DNA from: UBA1952 sp965246765
Lineage (GTDB): Bacteria; Bacteroidota; Bacteroidia; Chitinophagales; Chitinophagaceae
NCBI GenBank assembly: GCA_965246765.1
Contig: CBDFFJ010000004.1
Coordinates: 496,001-560,000, forward strand
DNA length: 64,000 nucleotides
Direction of reading: 5' to 3'
Part shown: positions 16,497 to 24,285 of the stretch, piece after piece
How the letters are laid out: every line of letters begins with the position of its first letter
Numbering within the stretch: the first letter of the stretch is position 1
The notes under the pieces: generated by a model
Database searches by the model: none
Told to the model about the DNA's origin: nothing
What the model saw: only the letters and a program-made list of their open reading frames with translations
Made by a program: the position numbers and the translations under genes

Positions 16497-17288
16497 TTAA
16501 GCAGCCTGCGCAGACGTAGCCGGGGCGGAGTTAGAGAAGAACTCATTCTTCTTCTCCGTAAACTTTGCCTTTAGCTCAGGCGCAGCTTCTACCAGCTCCG
16601 CGTTAATGTAGTACAGGTTCGCGATGTCCTTTACGTCGGTAGCATTATCCAGCACCGTCGCGATTTCTTCGCTGCTTTCGTACTTCTTCTTGAACTGACT
16701 GATTTTGCTGGTGGCTGGGACAGCAGGTGCCGCTACAGCTTCAGGAGCGGCAGCCGCAATTGCCGGAGCGTCCACTTTCTGCGCGTGCAGAATGGTTTCT
16801 GTTTCCGTTTCATCCAAGATGCCTAGGCCAAGGAGGTCAAGCGTAGCACGACGCTTCGCTTTTGTTTCTGCCTTCATCATGGCATTGCACAGGGCATCGC
16901 CACGGAGGTTATCAATCGTTACGGCACCGATGCTTTCCGTCTTGCGGCCATCAGGGGTGGAAGCCTGAACCGTTACCACATAGCAGCCGCTTACGGTCTC
17001 GCGTGCGCGGATTTCGTGGCTCACCTTGTGCAGCTTGTTGAGCTGCTGAGCGCCGGTGCGGTCGCAATACAGAATTTCCTTGCCATTGAGGCGGAGCAGC
17101 TTGAATGGCTGGCTCAACGGGTCAAGGCCGAGGCGCTCGCAGAACTGGCGGTAGTAATCTACCTTTTGCTGCGGCGAGAGCTTGGAAATATCACCGTTGA
17201 TAACGATGGATGAGATGATGTTTTCGTCAAATGGGATGGCTTCTTGTTTCACGACTTTGCTTGTTCTTTCTTTCGTTGTTACAGACAT
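16497..17288 (-). CDS. Phage-type recombination-associated protein (single-strand annealing-like), uncertain
   Basis: The 263-aa protein has a conserved core (residues about 20-165) with the stretches CERLGLDPLSQPFKLLRLNG, KEILYCDRTGAQQLNKLH, GAVTIDNLRGDALCNAMMKA and ETKAKRRATLDLLGLG. I recall this core from hypothetical proteins in tailed-phage recombination modules and some bacterial chromosomes. The Lys/Arg-rich segment followed by LDLLGLGILDETE resembles the motif used by RecT/ERF-like annealing proteins, but no catalytic assignment is possible here. Residues about 170-205 are an Ala/Pro-rich linker, then a helical tail. No phage genes flank it. Upstream lies a 435-bp intergenic region; a terminator follows. 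Confidence 0.65.
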   Translation of the reverse strand: MSVTTKERTSKVVKQEAIPFDENIISSIVINGDISKLSPQQKVDYYRQFCERLGLDPLSQPFKLLRLNGKEILYCDRTGAQQLNKLHKVSHEIRARETVSGCYVVTVQASTPDGRKTESIGAVTIDNLRGDALCNAMMKAETKAKRRATLDLLGLGILDETETETILHAQKVDAPAIAAAAPEAVAAPAVPATSKISQFKKKYESSEEIATVLDNATDVKDIANLYYINAELVEAAPELKAKFTEKKNEFFSNSAPATSAQAA

Positions 17289-17425
17289 TTTCTACAGTGA
17301 TTGATTGGGTATAAAAAGGGATTGTTTACTGACCAGAATATGGGCTGAAAATTTGCCCATCGGAAGGCTTGAAAAGTGGACACTTTATCCTTCACTTTTT
17401 TGCTGCATTAAAGATACGAAAAAGC

Positions 17426-17538
17426 TGTGGATAACTGGTGTATTATCGCTTATTAACGACCTCTTAAAAGGCTTTGCAGGCGCGGGTTTGAGTCACTTTT
17501 TTATGACCAGACTTATGGCTCTGTGGAAATGTGGATTT
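17426..17538. other. Cluster of DnaA-box-like TGTGGAWWW sites in a 435-bp intergenic region
   Basis: The divergent intergenic region 17289-17723 has no gene. It contains TGTGGATAA (17426-17434, a perfect DnaA box on one strand) and the near matches TGTGGAAAT (17522-17530) and TGTGGATTT (17530-17538), next to parE. One perfect box and no AT-rich unwinding stretch or dnaA/dnaN neighbour make an origin unlikely. A DnaA-regulated promoter is possible. Confidence 0.3.
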
Positions 17539-17607
17539 CGTATCTTGCAGGAAGGCTTATTTCTACCTTTTTTCAGGATGAAATTTTGCTCAAAAATCTC
17601 CGGGAAT

Positions 17608-17687
17608 AGAACACGGATTGGACGGACAAAACGGATGGCCACAGATGCATCCGAGTGGCCCCGTCAAATCCGTTTAATCCATGTTCT
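17608..17687. repeat. 80-bp imperfect palindrome upstream of parE
   Basis: The element begins AGAACACGGATT and ends AATCCATGTTCT, is symmetric about GATGCATC (17644-17651), and has an inner GGCCAC/GTGGCC stem. Its ACGGAT-rich arms resemble interspersed palindromic repeats seen in many Bacteroidota intergenic regions. It ends 36 nt before the parE start. Confidence 0.75.
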
Positions 17688-17723
17688 AAAAGTGTCGTCA
17701 GAAACTCCTTTTTTATCCAATAC

Positions 17724-19790
17724 ATGAAACAAACCATCCAAAAATCGCGCGGCGCCAAGAGTGCCGTCCGTACGGCGGGCAAGCCGGCCAAAAAAACCGC
17801 TGCCGCTGTTGTCAAAATTCAGGAAGCACCCCGCCCCAAATCTTCTTCCCCTAATTTGCGTCCACCGAAAACGAAAGGGAGCAAAGTGGAAGCACAGACA
17901 ACAATTCAAGCACACAGTTATAACGAAGACAGTATCAAATCGCTGGACTGGCGCGAGCACATCCGCCTGCGTCCCGGCATGTACATCGGCAAGCTCGGCG
18001 ACGGTACAAGCGCTGATGATGGCATTTACATTCTGGTCAAGGAGGTGATAGACAACTCCATTGACGAGTATGCAATGGGCTACGGCAAGCGCATTGACGT
18101 CTTCATCAAAGATGGCGTAGTGAGCGTGCGCGACTTTGGCCGCGGCATTCCGCTGGGCAAGGTGGTGGATGTGGTGAGCAAAATCAACACTGGCGCGAAG
18201 TACGACAGCAAGGCCTTCCAGAAAAGCGTGGGCTTGAACGGGGTCGGTACGAAGGCAGTGAATGCCCTGAGCCAAACGTTTACGGTCGCCGCATTCCGAG
18301 ATGGGCGCATGAAGAAGGCTGACTTTGAGCGCGGCATTCTGGTGAAAGAATACCGGGAATGCGCTACGGACGAGCCGAACGGCACTATGATGTCGTTCAC
18401 GCCGGACGATACTGTCTTCCGCAACTTTCACTTCACGAGCGAGTTTGTAGAAACGCAAATCTGGAACTACTGTTTCCTGAATGCTGGTCTTACGATTCAC
18501 TACAATGGCCGGAATTTTCTTTCCAAGAATGGTCTGCTTGACTTGCTGACGCGCAAGACCAATCCGGAGACGATGCGCTACCCTATTATCCACCTGAAAG
18601 GTGAGGATATTGAGGTGGCCATGACGCACACCGGCGACTACGGCGAAGACCTTTATTCATTCGTAAACGGTCAGCACACGACGCAAGGCGGCACCCACCA
18701 AGGCGCTTTCCGGGAGGCGGTAGTAAAGGTGATTCGGGATTTCTACAAGAAAGATTACGATGCCTCAGACATCCGCCAGAGCATCTGTGCAGCGGTGTCT
18801 GTGCGGGTACAGGAGCCGGTGTTTGAAAGCCAGACGAAGACGAAGCTGGGCTCCAGCGTTGTTTGGGAAGGCGGGCCGAGCATGAAGTCTTTTATTCTGG
18901 ATTTTCTATCCAAAGAGCTGGACAATTTCCTGCATAAAAACTCTTCCGTTGCAGAGGCGCTGAAAAAACGCATTGAGCAAAGCGAGCGTGAGCGGAAGGA
19001 GCTTTCGGGCATCCGCAAGCTGGCGAATGAGCGCGCCAAGAAGGCAAATCTGCACAATAAAAAGCTGCGCGACTGCCGCATTCACTTAGACGACCAGCCG
19101 CCTGCAAAGGGCAAGGAAGAGTTTGTTGCGAAGCAGTTTGAAAGCACCATCTTCATTACCGAAGGCGATTCGGCTTCCGGCTCCATTACCAAGAGTCGCA
19201 ATGTGGAAACACAGGCCGTTTTCTCGCTGCGCGGAAAGCCGCTGAACTGCTACGGACTGACGAAGAAGGTGGTGTATGAAAACGAGGAATTTAATCTCCT
19301 GCAGCACGCCTTGAACATTGAAGAAGGCCTGGACGGGCTCCGCTACAACAATATCGTCATTGCGACGGATGCTGACGTGGACGGCATGCACATCCGCCTG
19401 CTGATTATGACTTTCTTCCTGCAGTTTTTCCCCGACCTTGTACGCAATAACCACGTCTATATCCTGGATACCCCGCTCTTCCGTGTGCGTAATAAGCAGA
19501 AGACGATTTACTGCTATTCTGACCAGGAACGCCAGCGCGCCATCAAGGAACTGGGCACCAAGCCGGAAATCACACGCTTTAAAGGCTTGGGCGAAATCTC
19601 GCCCGAAGAGTTCGCCGCCTTTATAGGCCGCGATATCCGCAAAGAGCCCGTGCTGCTCTCCCAGGATGCGCAGATTCAAAAGCTGCTGGAATATTTCATG
19701 GGCAAGAACACCCCCGCGCGCCAGACCTTCATCATAGACAATCTCCAGATTGAGAAAGACCTTGTGGAGGAGTTTGGGCCGATGAGTTGA
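17724..19790 (+). CDS. parE: DNA topoisomerase IV subunit B
   Basis: The 688-aa GHKL ATPase subunit powers chromosome decatenation. Domains: GHKL ATPase (EVIDNSIDEYAMG with the Mg-binding Asn; GVGTKAVNALS), transducer, and Toprim with EGDSASG (Glu) and the DADVDGMHIR acidic cluster, ending with the family tail GKNTPARQTFIIDNL. The N-terminal about 55 residues before SLDWREHIRLRPGMY form a Lys/Ala/Pro-rich basic extension not needed for the fold; the ATG at 17724 is the first good start. The partner parC lies at 57051, far from it. A terminator follows at 19825. Confidence 0.95.
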   Translation: MKQTIQKSRGAKSAVRTAGKPAKKTAAAVVKIQEAPRPKSSSPNLRPPKTKGSKVEAQTTIQAHSYNEDSIKSLDWREHIRLRPGMYIGKLGDGTSADDGIYILVKEVIDNSIDEYAMGYGKRIDVFIKDGVVSVRDFGRGIPLGKVVDVVSKINTGAKYDSKAFQKSVGLNGVGTKAVNALSQTFTVAAFRDGRMKKADFERGILVKEYRECATDEPNGTMMSFTPDDTVFRNFHFTSEFVETQIWNYCFLNAGLTIHYNGRNFLSKNGLLDLLTRKTNPETMRYPIIHLKGEDIEVAMTHTGDYGEDLYSFVNGQHTTQGGTHQGAFREAVVKVIRDFYKKDYDASDIRQSICAAVSVRVQEPVFESQTKTKLGSSVVWEGGPSMKSFILDFLSKELDNFLHKNSSVAEALKKRIEQSERERKELSGIRKLANERAKKANLHNKKLRDCRIHLDDQPPAKGKEEFVAKQFESTIFITEGDSASGSITKSRNVETQAVFSLRGKPLNCYGLTKKVVYENEEFNLLQHALNIEEGLDGLRYNNIVIATDADVDGMHIRLLIMTFFLQFFPDLVRNNHVYILDTPLFRVRNKQKTIYCYSDQERQRAIKELGTKPEITRFKGLGEISPEEFAAFIGRDIRKEPVLLSQDAQIQKLLEYFMGKNTPARQTFIIDNLQIEKDLVEEFGPMS

Positions 19791-19796
19791 GGATTT

Positions 19797-19828
19797 GATG
19801 ATTTGATAATGAGATGATTTGATAATGC
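19797..19828 (+). repeat. Tandem 16-bp duplication after parE
   Basis: GATGATTTGATAATGA is followed immediately by GATGATTTGATAATGC. It is a short AT-rich direct repeat 7 bp past the parE stop, just before the terminator. Confidence 0.7.
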
Positions 19829-19851
19829 AGTCTGGAAGGGCTGCATTTTTC
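19825..19851 (+). terminator. Intrinsic terminator of parE
   Basis: ATGCAG pairs with CTGCAT around TCTGGAAGGG, followed by TTTTTC. Confidence 0.65.
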
Positions 19852-19915
19852 ATTTAGTAATAATGACGAACGTTGTTGATTGCGCTAAGACTTATTCCAA
19901 AGCCCAATCGTAGCT

Positions 19916-20006
19916 TGTCATTGCGGGCCTAACCCGCAATCTGCCCGTTACATATCACAAGCAGATGCACAATGGAGCAGATTGCGGCTCGGGGGCCGCA
20001 ATGACA
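19916..20006. repeat. Interspersed palindromic element in the parE-DUF1761 gap
   Basis: A 91-bp element bounded by TGTCATTGCGG and its exact reverse complement CCGCAATGACA, with a second inner pair CCGCAATCTGC / GCAGATTGCGG. It lies in the 342-bp gap 19791-20132, which has no gene. A half-copy of the same design occurs near 61488. Confidence 0.8.
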
Positions 20007-20132
20007 GGAACCATCAGGCGTCGGCTCCATGATTAAGCTTTTGTCAATCATTGACTGGAATTTCTCAGGTGTTCACTTTCTCCAATGGAGCTATTATCTT
20101 GGCGCTCCGTTACAAACACGGACACACACTAC

Positions 20133-20639
20133 ATGCAGCAATACAATTTCATGGCTGTCTGCGCCGCAGCCGCGCTCATTCCGCTTATCATCGGCTTCCT
20201 CTGGTACAGCAAAGCCGTCTTCGGCAACACCTGGATGCGCGTTAACCGTTTCACCGAGGCCGATATGAAGCGTGGTAATATGGCACTCGTGTTCGGCCTT
20301 ACTTATCTATTCTCCTTCATGCTGGCGATAGCGCTTAGCTCTATCGTTATTCATCAGCTTCCAATGGGCGGAGTTGTAGGTGGTGCTGCGAAGGCCGGTA
20401 CCCCGGAAAAGGCCTGGTACGACAATGCGATGAGCCTTTACGGTAACAACTTCCGCACCTTCAAGCACGGTATGCTGCACGGTGCAATTACCTCCATCTT
20501 CTTAGCGCTACCCATCCTCGGCATCGTTGCGCTTTTTGAGCGCCGTGGCTGGAAGTATGTGATGATTCACTTCGGCTTCTGGCTCGTAACGCTGACGTTG
20601 ATGGGCGGCGTGCTTTGCCAGTTTATTAAGCTGGGCTAA
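20133..20639 (+). CDS. DUF1761 family membrane protein
   Basis: The 168-aa integral membrane protein has four hydrophobic segments (residues about 8-25, 50-70, 120-138, 145-165) and the DUF1761 signature near the N-terminus (PLIIGFLWYSKAVFGNTWM). Function is unknown in the family. The start at 20133 (MQQYNFMAVCAAAAL) is chosen because the upstream in-frame residues are hydrophilic and not conserved. It is monocistronic, flanked by a palindromic repeat upstream and a bidirectional terminator downstream. Confidence 0.85.
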   Translation: MQQYNFMAVCAAAALIPLIIGFLWYSKAVFGNTWMRVNRFTEADMKRGNMALVFGLTYLFSFMLAIALSSIVIHQLPMGGVVGGAAKAGTPEKAWYDNAMSLYGNNFRTFKHGMLHGAITSIFLALPILGIVALFERRGWKYVMIHFGFWLVTLTLMGGVLCQFIKLG

Positions 20640-20657
20640 TCTTTATAACGGATGAAT

Positions 20658-20690
20658 AAAAAAAGCTGTCTTGTTTGAGACAGCTTTTTT
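20658..20690. terminator. Bidirectional intrinsic terminator
   Basis: AAAAAAGCTGTC pairs with GACAGCTTTTTT around TTGTTTGA. It closes the DUF1761 gene and the convergent TonB receptor gene. Confidence 0.9.
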
Positions 20691-20709
20691 ATTGATGGTG
20701 TTAGCCACG

Positions 20710-22980
20710 CTAAAACTTATACGTCCCAATCAGCTTAAAGAAGAACGGCGTGCCCGGCGTAAAGCAAATCTCACTCACTGATGCCGCCTCATTCCGCAAG
20801 CGCGTCTCAGTATCAAACTGCGCCTCATTCCAGTCCACGTTGAAGAGGTTTTGAATCTGGAAGCCCAGCTCGTATCTCCTGCGGTTGTAGGAAGCCGTCA
20901 GGTCGCAGACGGTATAGGCGGCGGCTTTCACGCTGTTGTCTTCATTCGCTGCGCGCTCGCCGAGGTGGCGGTAGCGGAGGGAGCCTGCCCAATACTTCCC
21001 GCCCTTCACCGTCACGCCGCCGATGGATGTGAACTGCGGAGCCAGCGGAATGTAATCCTGACCGCTCGCCTCGTCGCGGGCGCGAGCGTGCGTATAGTTG
21101 AAGTCGGCGTCAAAGTAGAGCCACTTCGCCACCTCGTAGCGCAGCGACAGGTCTGCGCCCTCGCGGCGGGTGCGACCGCCGGGCTCTACCACGCCCTCAT
21201 CCCCCACATAGACAAATTCCTGGTCAAGGTCTAAGTGAAAGATGGCTGCGGATACGAGCAGGCGTGGCAGGGGCTTAAATACTACACCGAGGTCAACGCT
21301 TCGCGCCAGCGGCAACACATCCTTGCCTGCCTGCGCTACCACTACGCGCGTATCGTTGCTGTGGAAGCCGATGCCCGCATTCAGATATACGCGGCAACTG
21401 TTGCCGAAGTTGTAGTAGATGCCGCCCTTGGGCGAGAAGGCATGTGTTGTAGCGCTGCTTTTTACTGCTTCTGTAGGAATGCGGTCGGTGTAGGCATGGT
21501 TAAAGAAGTCAAAGCGGGTGCCTGCGTTTGCCACGAGGTTTGGCAGCAGATAAAAAGTCTGATTGACGTAGCCGAAAATGTTCGTCTGATGCACATCGCC
21601 GTACTGAAGGTGCTCCAGTACTTCATCCATGGCGCGCGTGTGGCTCAGCTCACTGCCGTCAGTCGCATCATAGCGGAAGCCTGCGCCCACCTGCGTGCGC
21701 GTATGCAGGCTGCCGATGCGGTAGCTGTTCGTGTACTCGGCGTTGTAGCCGCCGAGGAGGCGCTTTTCCGCCTGATGAATCTGGTCGCCGTTAACTGTAT
21801 CATTCAGAAAGAATGTGAAGTTGGAGTAGAGCGAGAAGTCGTAGTATGAGGTCCAGAGATTGCTCTTAAAGGTTTCGTTGCGGGAGATGGCTTGCGTGTA
21901 CTGAACGTTCAGATTGTAACGGCTCGTTTTGCCGCCTTCCTTGTCAATCTCGCCAAAGCGGCCAATGCTGCCATCAGCAACAGCACGCTCCGGTATTTGC
22001 CCCGAAGCATCCCACGCGCTGGAAAAACCGCCGGCGGTGATGGAAAGCAGCTTGTCTTTGCCCAGCGACTTCGTGTACTTACCCGTCAGATTGATGCGGT
22101 TGAAATCCTGCGGATGGTCAAAGTAGCTACGGTTGTAGCCGTACTCGCCGGCGATATATGCGCCCTCGTTACGTGCCGCGCCCGCCTTGCCCAGCAGGTC
22201 AATGCCGGTTACCGCACGGAAGTAGCCGTAGGTGCCGCCTTCCAGCTTCACGAATGAATTGTCTAAGTAATTCTTCGTCTTAAACTCTGCCCAGCCGGCC
22301 GTGGCAAAGTCGCCTTTGTCAATCTGGTATGGGCCTTTGCCGAAGGAGAGATTGTCCACGAGTTCAGGAATAAGAAAGTGAAGGTCGGCATAGCCCTGGC
22401 CGTGGGCGTGGCTCACCATGTTCACCGGCATGCCATCCACCATGATGTTCACGTCCGTGCCGTGGTCAACGTCAAAGCCTCGGAGGAACATCTGCTCGGC
22501 CTTGCCGCCGCCCTGGTGCTGCGAGGTGAAGAGGCCGGGCACCATGCGCATCATATCCTGCGCAGTATTGATGGGCCGCAGCTTGATGTCCACGGCGGAG
22601 ATTGTGGAGAGCGTGGCGTCTTTCTTTGCGTTGATGGTGACGTCAGTAAGCTGCACGCCGGTCGGCTTCATCGTTTCGGTGATGTCCGTGGTGATGCCGT
22701 CTTCCACTCTGATGTCGCGGTCTATCAGCTCAAAGCCGAGGTGGCGGATGGAGATTGCATAAGCGCCCGGCTCCATGCCGGTAATCATAAACGCGCCGAA
22801 GACATCGGTGACGGCAGAGAAGGCTCTGCCTTTCACATAGATGTTGGCGCCTTCCAAAGGCAGGCCGCTTTTCCCGTCTTTAATAATGCCGCGAAAGGAG
22901 CCGTTGTGGGCAAAGGCAGTGACTGAGAGAAAGAGTATGGGGATGAGCAATGCCCATCTTTTGAATATAGTTGGTTGCAT
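20710..22980 (-). CDS. TonB-dependent outer-membrane receptor with carboxypeptidase-regulatory-like N-terminus
   Basis: The 756-aa exported receptor has a signal peptide, then a carboxypeptidase-D-regulatory-like beta domain (residues about 28-110), a plug (about 115-240) and a 22-strand-type barrel ending PFFFKLIGTYKF. The plug carries DVDHGTDVNIMVDG and the His-rich stretch VSHAHGQGYADLHF, seen in a subgroup of receptors and compatible with metal ligands, though the substrate cannot be read from sequence. Last gene of a minus-strand array that also holds a His-rich small membrane protein, HupE/UreJ, a TPR lipoprotein and two DUF4331 proteins, so a metal-related uptake role is the working inference. 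Confidence 0.9.
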   Translation of the reverse strand: MQPTIFKRWALLIPILFLSVTAFAHNGSFRGIIKDGKSGLPLEGANIYVKGRAFSAVTDVFGAFMITGMEPGAYAISIRHLGFELIDRDIRVEDGITTDITETMKPTGVQLTDVTINAKKDATLSTISAVDIKLRPINTAQDMMRMVPGLFTSQHQGGGKAEQMFLRGFDVDHGTDVNIMVDGMPVNMVSHAHGQGYADLHFLIPELVDNLSFGKGPYQIDKGDFATAGWAEFKTKNYLDNSFVKLEGGTYGYFRAVTGIDLLGKAGAARNEGAYIAGEYGYNRSYFDHPQDFNRINLTGKYTKSLGKDKLLSITAGGFSSAWDASGQIPERAVADGSIGRFGEIDKEGGKTSRYNLNVQYTQAISRNETFKSNLWTSYYDFSLYSNFTFFLNDTVNGDQIHQAEKRLLGGYNAEYTNSYRIGSLHTRTQVGAGFRYDATDGSELSHTRAMDEVLEHLQYGDVHQTNIFGYVNQTFYLLPNLVANAGTRFDFFNHAYTDRIPTEAVKSSATTHAFSPKGGIYYNFGNSCRVYLNAGIGFHSNDTRVVVAQAGKDVLPLARSVDLGVVFKPLPRLLVSAAIFHLDLDQEFVYVGDEGVVEPGGRTRREGADLSLRYEVAKWLYFDADFNYTHARARDEASGQDYIPLAPQFTSIGGVTVKGGKYWAGSLRYRHLGERAANEDNSVKAAAYTVCDLTASYNRRRYELGFQIQNLFNVDWNEAQFDTETRLRNEAASVSEICFTPGTPFFFKLIGTYKF

Positions 22981-23124
22981 GAAAAATTAGGCTTGAAGTG
23001 ATGAAATGCCGCGCCGCACAGTTGTCCGTGCGACTTACGATAATCACTTGCACATGCAGCCAGTCAAGTATCACACGCGAGGTATGAGACAGGCATATTC
23101 CAGTCGTTACGATTCAGAAATTGG

Positions 23125-23535
23125 TCAGCAAGTGCAAGAGCGCACCTGCTTTGGCGGCGGGTAATCGCGCGACATATCAGTGCTGTAACGCCCATACAGA
23201 TAGCACGATTGCGCCTTCGCTGATAAGGCGTATAGCGCCGTTGGCGTTGCTATCATCAGAGCGCCGGACAAGGCACCGACTTCGTCTTCTACAACAAGCT
23301 TACGCTTTTGCCCTAAGCCTTCTTTTTCACTTTCAGCCGCGGCCTTGCGCAGCTCATAATGCACGTGTTCTTTCCCATGCACGCGATGCACAACCGCGAT
23401 ATGGACACTCTTGTAAAAAGTGTGCGCCAATCCATCCAGAAGTATCGGCATCACCGGTTTTAGCAGGAATAAGGCGTAGGCAATTATTAGCACACGCGCA
23501 ACCGTCCTAATACTCCAATTCTTTATTACAGCCAT
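23125..23535 (-). CDS. Small His-rich membrane-associated protein
   Basis: Starting at 23535 this is a 136-aa protein with an N-terminal hydrophobic helix (VARVLIIAYALFLLKPVMPIL) followed by the His-rich segment HIAVVHRVHGKEHVHYEL, an acidic/basic helix, a second weakly hydrophobic segment and a DYPPP tail. Five His in 18 residues suggest metal binding. Small proteins of this shape (YALxLLKPVMP then HxxHGKxHVHxE) sit next to TonB receptors in other Bacteroidota as far as I recall. It lies between HupE and the TonB receptor with 90-144 bp gaps. An upstream in-frame start at 23592 is possible but less likely. Confidence 0.6.
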   Translation of the reverse strand: MAVIKNWSIRTVARVLIIAYALFLLKPVMPILLDGLAHTFYKSVHIAVVHRVHGKEHVHYELRKAAAESEKEGLGQKRKLVVEDEVGALSGALMIATPTALYALSAKAQSCYLYGRYSTDMSRDYPPPKQVRSCTC

Positions 23536-23625
23536 CGCAGTATCACCAGCAGAAAGCCGGAATAATATGCGAGTGGAAGAATACTGTAACAAGATATGTA
23601 AGGGATGCGTATTAATAAACGGCAG

Positions 23626-24285
23626 TTATGCAAAGAAAGTTCTCTCAACCGTCCAATAAGCTGCAATGAGCGCTATGATGAGCGATGCCGGAATCACAAC
23701 GCGTTTGCGATACCAAGGCTTGTCTGACATCGTCTTCGCAACTGCGAAATACATAAAAAGAATGATAGAAAGCTGTCCCAACTCCACGCCGACATTGAAA
23801 GCCACAAGCGCCGTAGCAAAGGCATTACGCGGCATCCCCATCTCGCTCAAAGCGCCGGCAAATCCCATCCCATGCACCATCCCAAAGAGAAAAACAAGCA
23901 CCAAGCGCCACGGCTTCACCTTGGTATAGAAAATGTTTTCCAGCGCCAAGACGACGATGGAGAGCGCTATCAGCGGCTCTACAATCTTAGGGTCGGGATT
24001 GATGATGCCATACATCGCCAGCCCAAGCGTGATGCTGTGCGCCAGTGTAAACATCGTAGCCTGCAAAATGATTTTGCGGATGCTCGTGTTCAGGAAAAAG
24101 ACGCAAAGGATAAACAGGATGTGGTCAAAGCCGAGCGGGATGATGTGCTCAAATCCTGTGACCAGGTATTTCAGAAAAACACTGCCTTTTGGCTGCGGGT
24201 CTAATTCATACGCTACCACATGCGCCATTGCAGGCGCTGCCGCCAATGCGAATAATACTATCGCAAGAAAAAACCATTTCCTCAT
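23626..24285 (-). CDS. HupE/UreJ family membrane protein
   Basis: The 219-aa protein has a signal peptide (ending AMA-H) and about six membrane segments. Conserved His/Asp/Glu residues lie in helices: GFEHIIPLGFDHILFIL, TLAHSITLGLAM, GMVHGMGFAG and NVGVELGQL. HupE/UreJ proteins are linked to nickel or cobalt transport for hydrogenase and urease, but no hydrogenase or urease gene is near. The start overlaps the stop of the TPR lipoprotein gene by 4 nt, so the two are coupled. Confidence 0.88.
   Translation of the reverse strand: MRKWFFLAIVLFALAAAPAMAHVVAYELDPQPKGSVFLKYLVTGFEHIIPLGFDHILFILCVFFLNTSIRKIILQATMFTLAHSITLGLAMYGIINPDPKIVEPLIALSIVVLALENIFYTKVKPWRLVLVFLFGMVHGMGFAGALSEMGMPRNAFATALVAFNVGVELGQLSIILFMYFAVAKTMSDKPWYRKRVVIPASLIIALIAAYWTVERTFFA

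Noticed and set aside
17289..17723. Chromosomal replication origin
   Set aside because: Only one perfect DnaA box, no AT-rich unwinding stretch and no dnaA/dnaN neighbours; parE alone is weak support.
23626..24285. Hydrogenase or urease accessory locus because of HupE/UreJ
   Set aside because: No hydrogenase, urease or maturation gene nearby.
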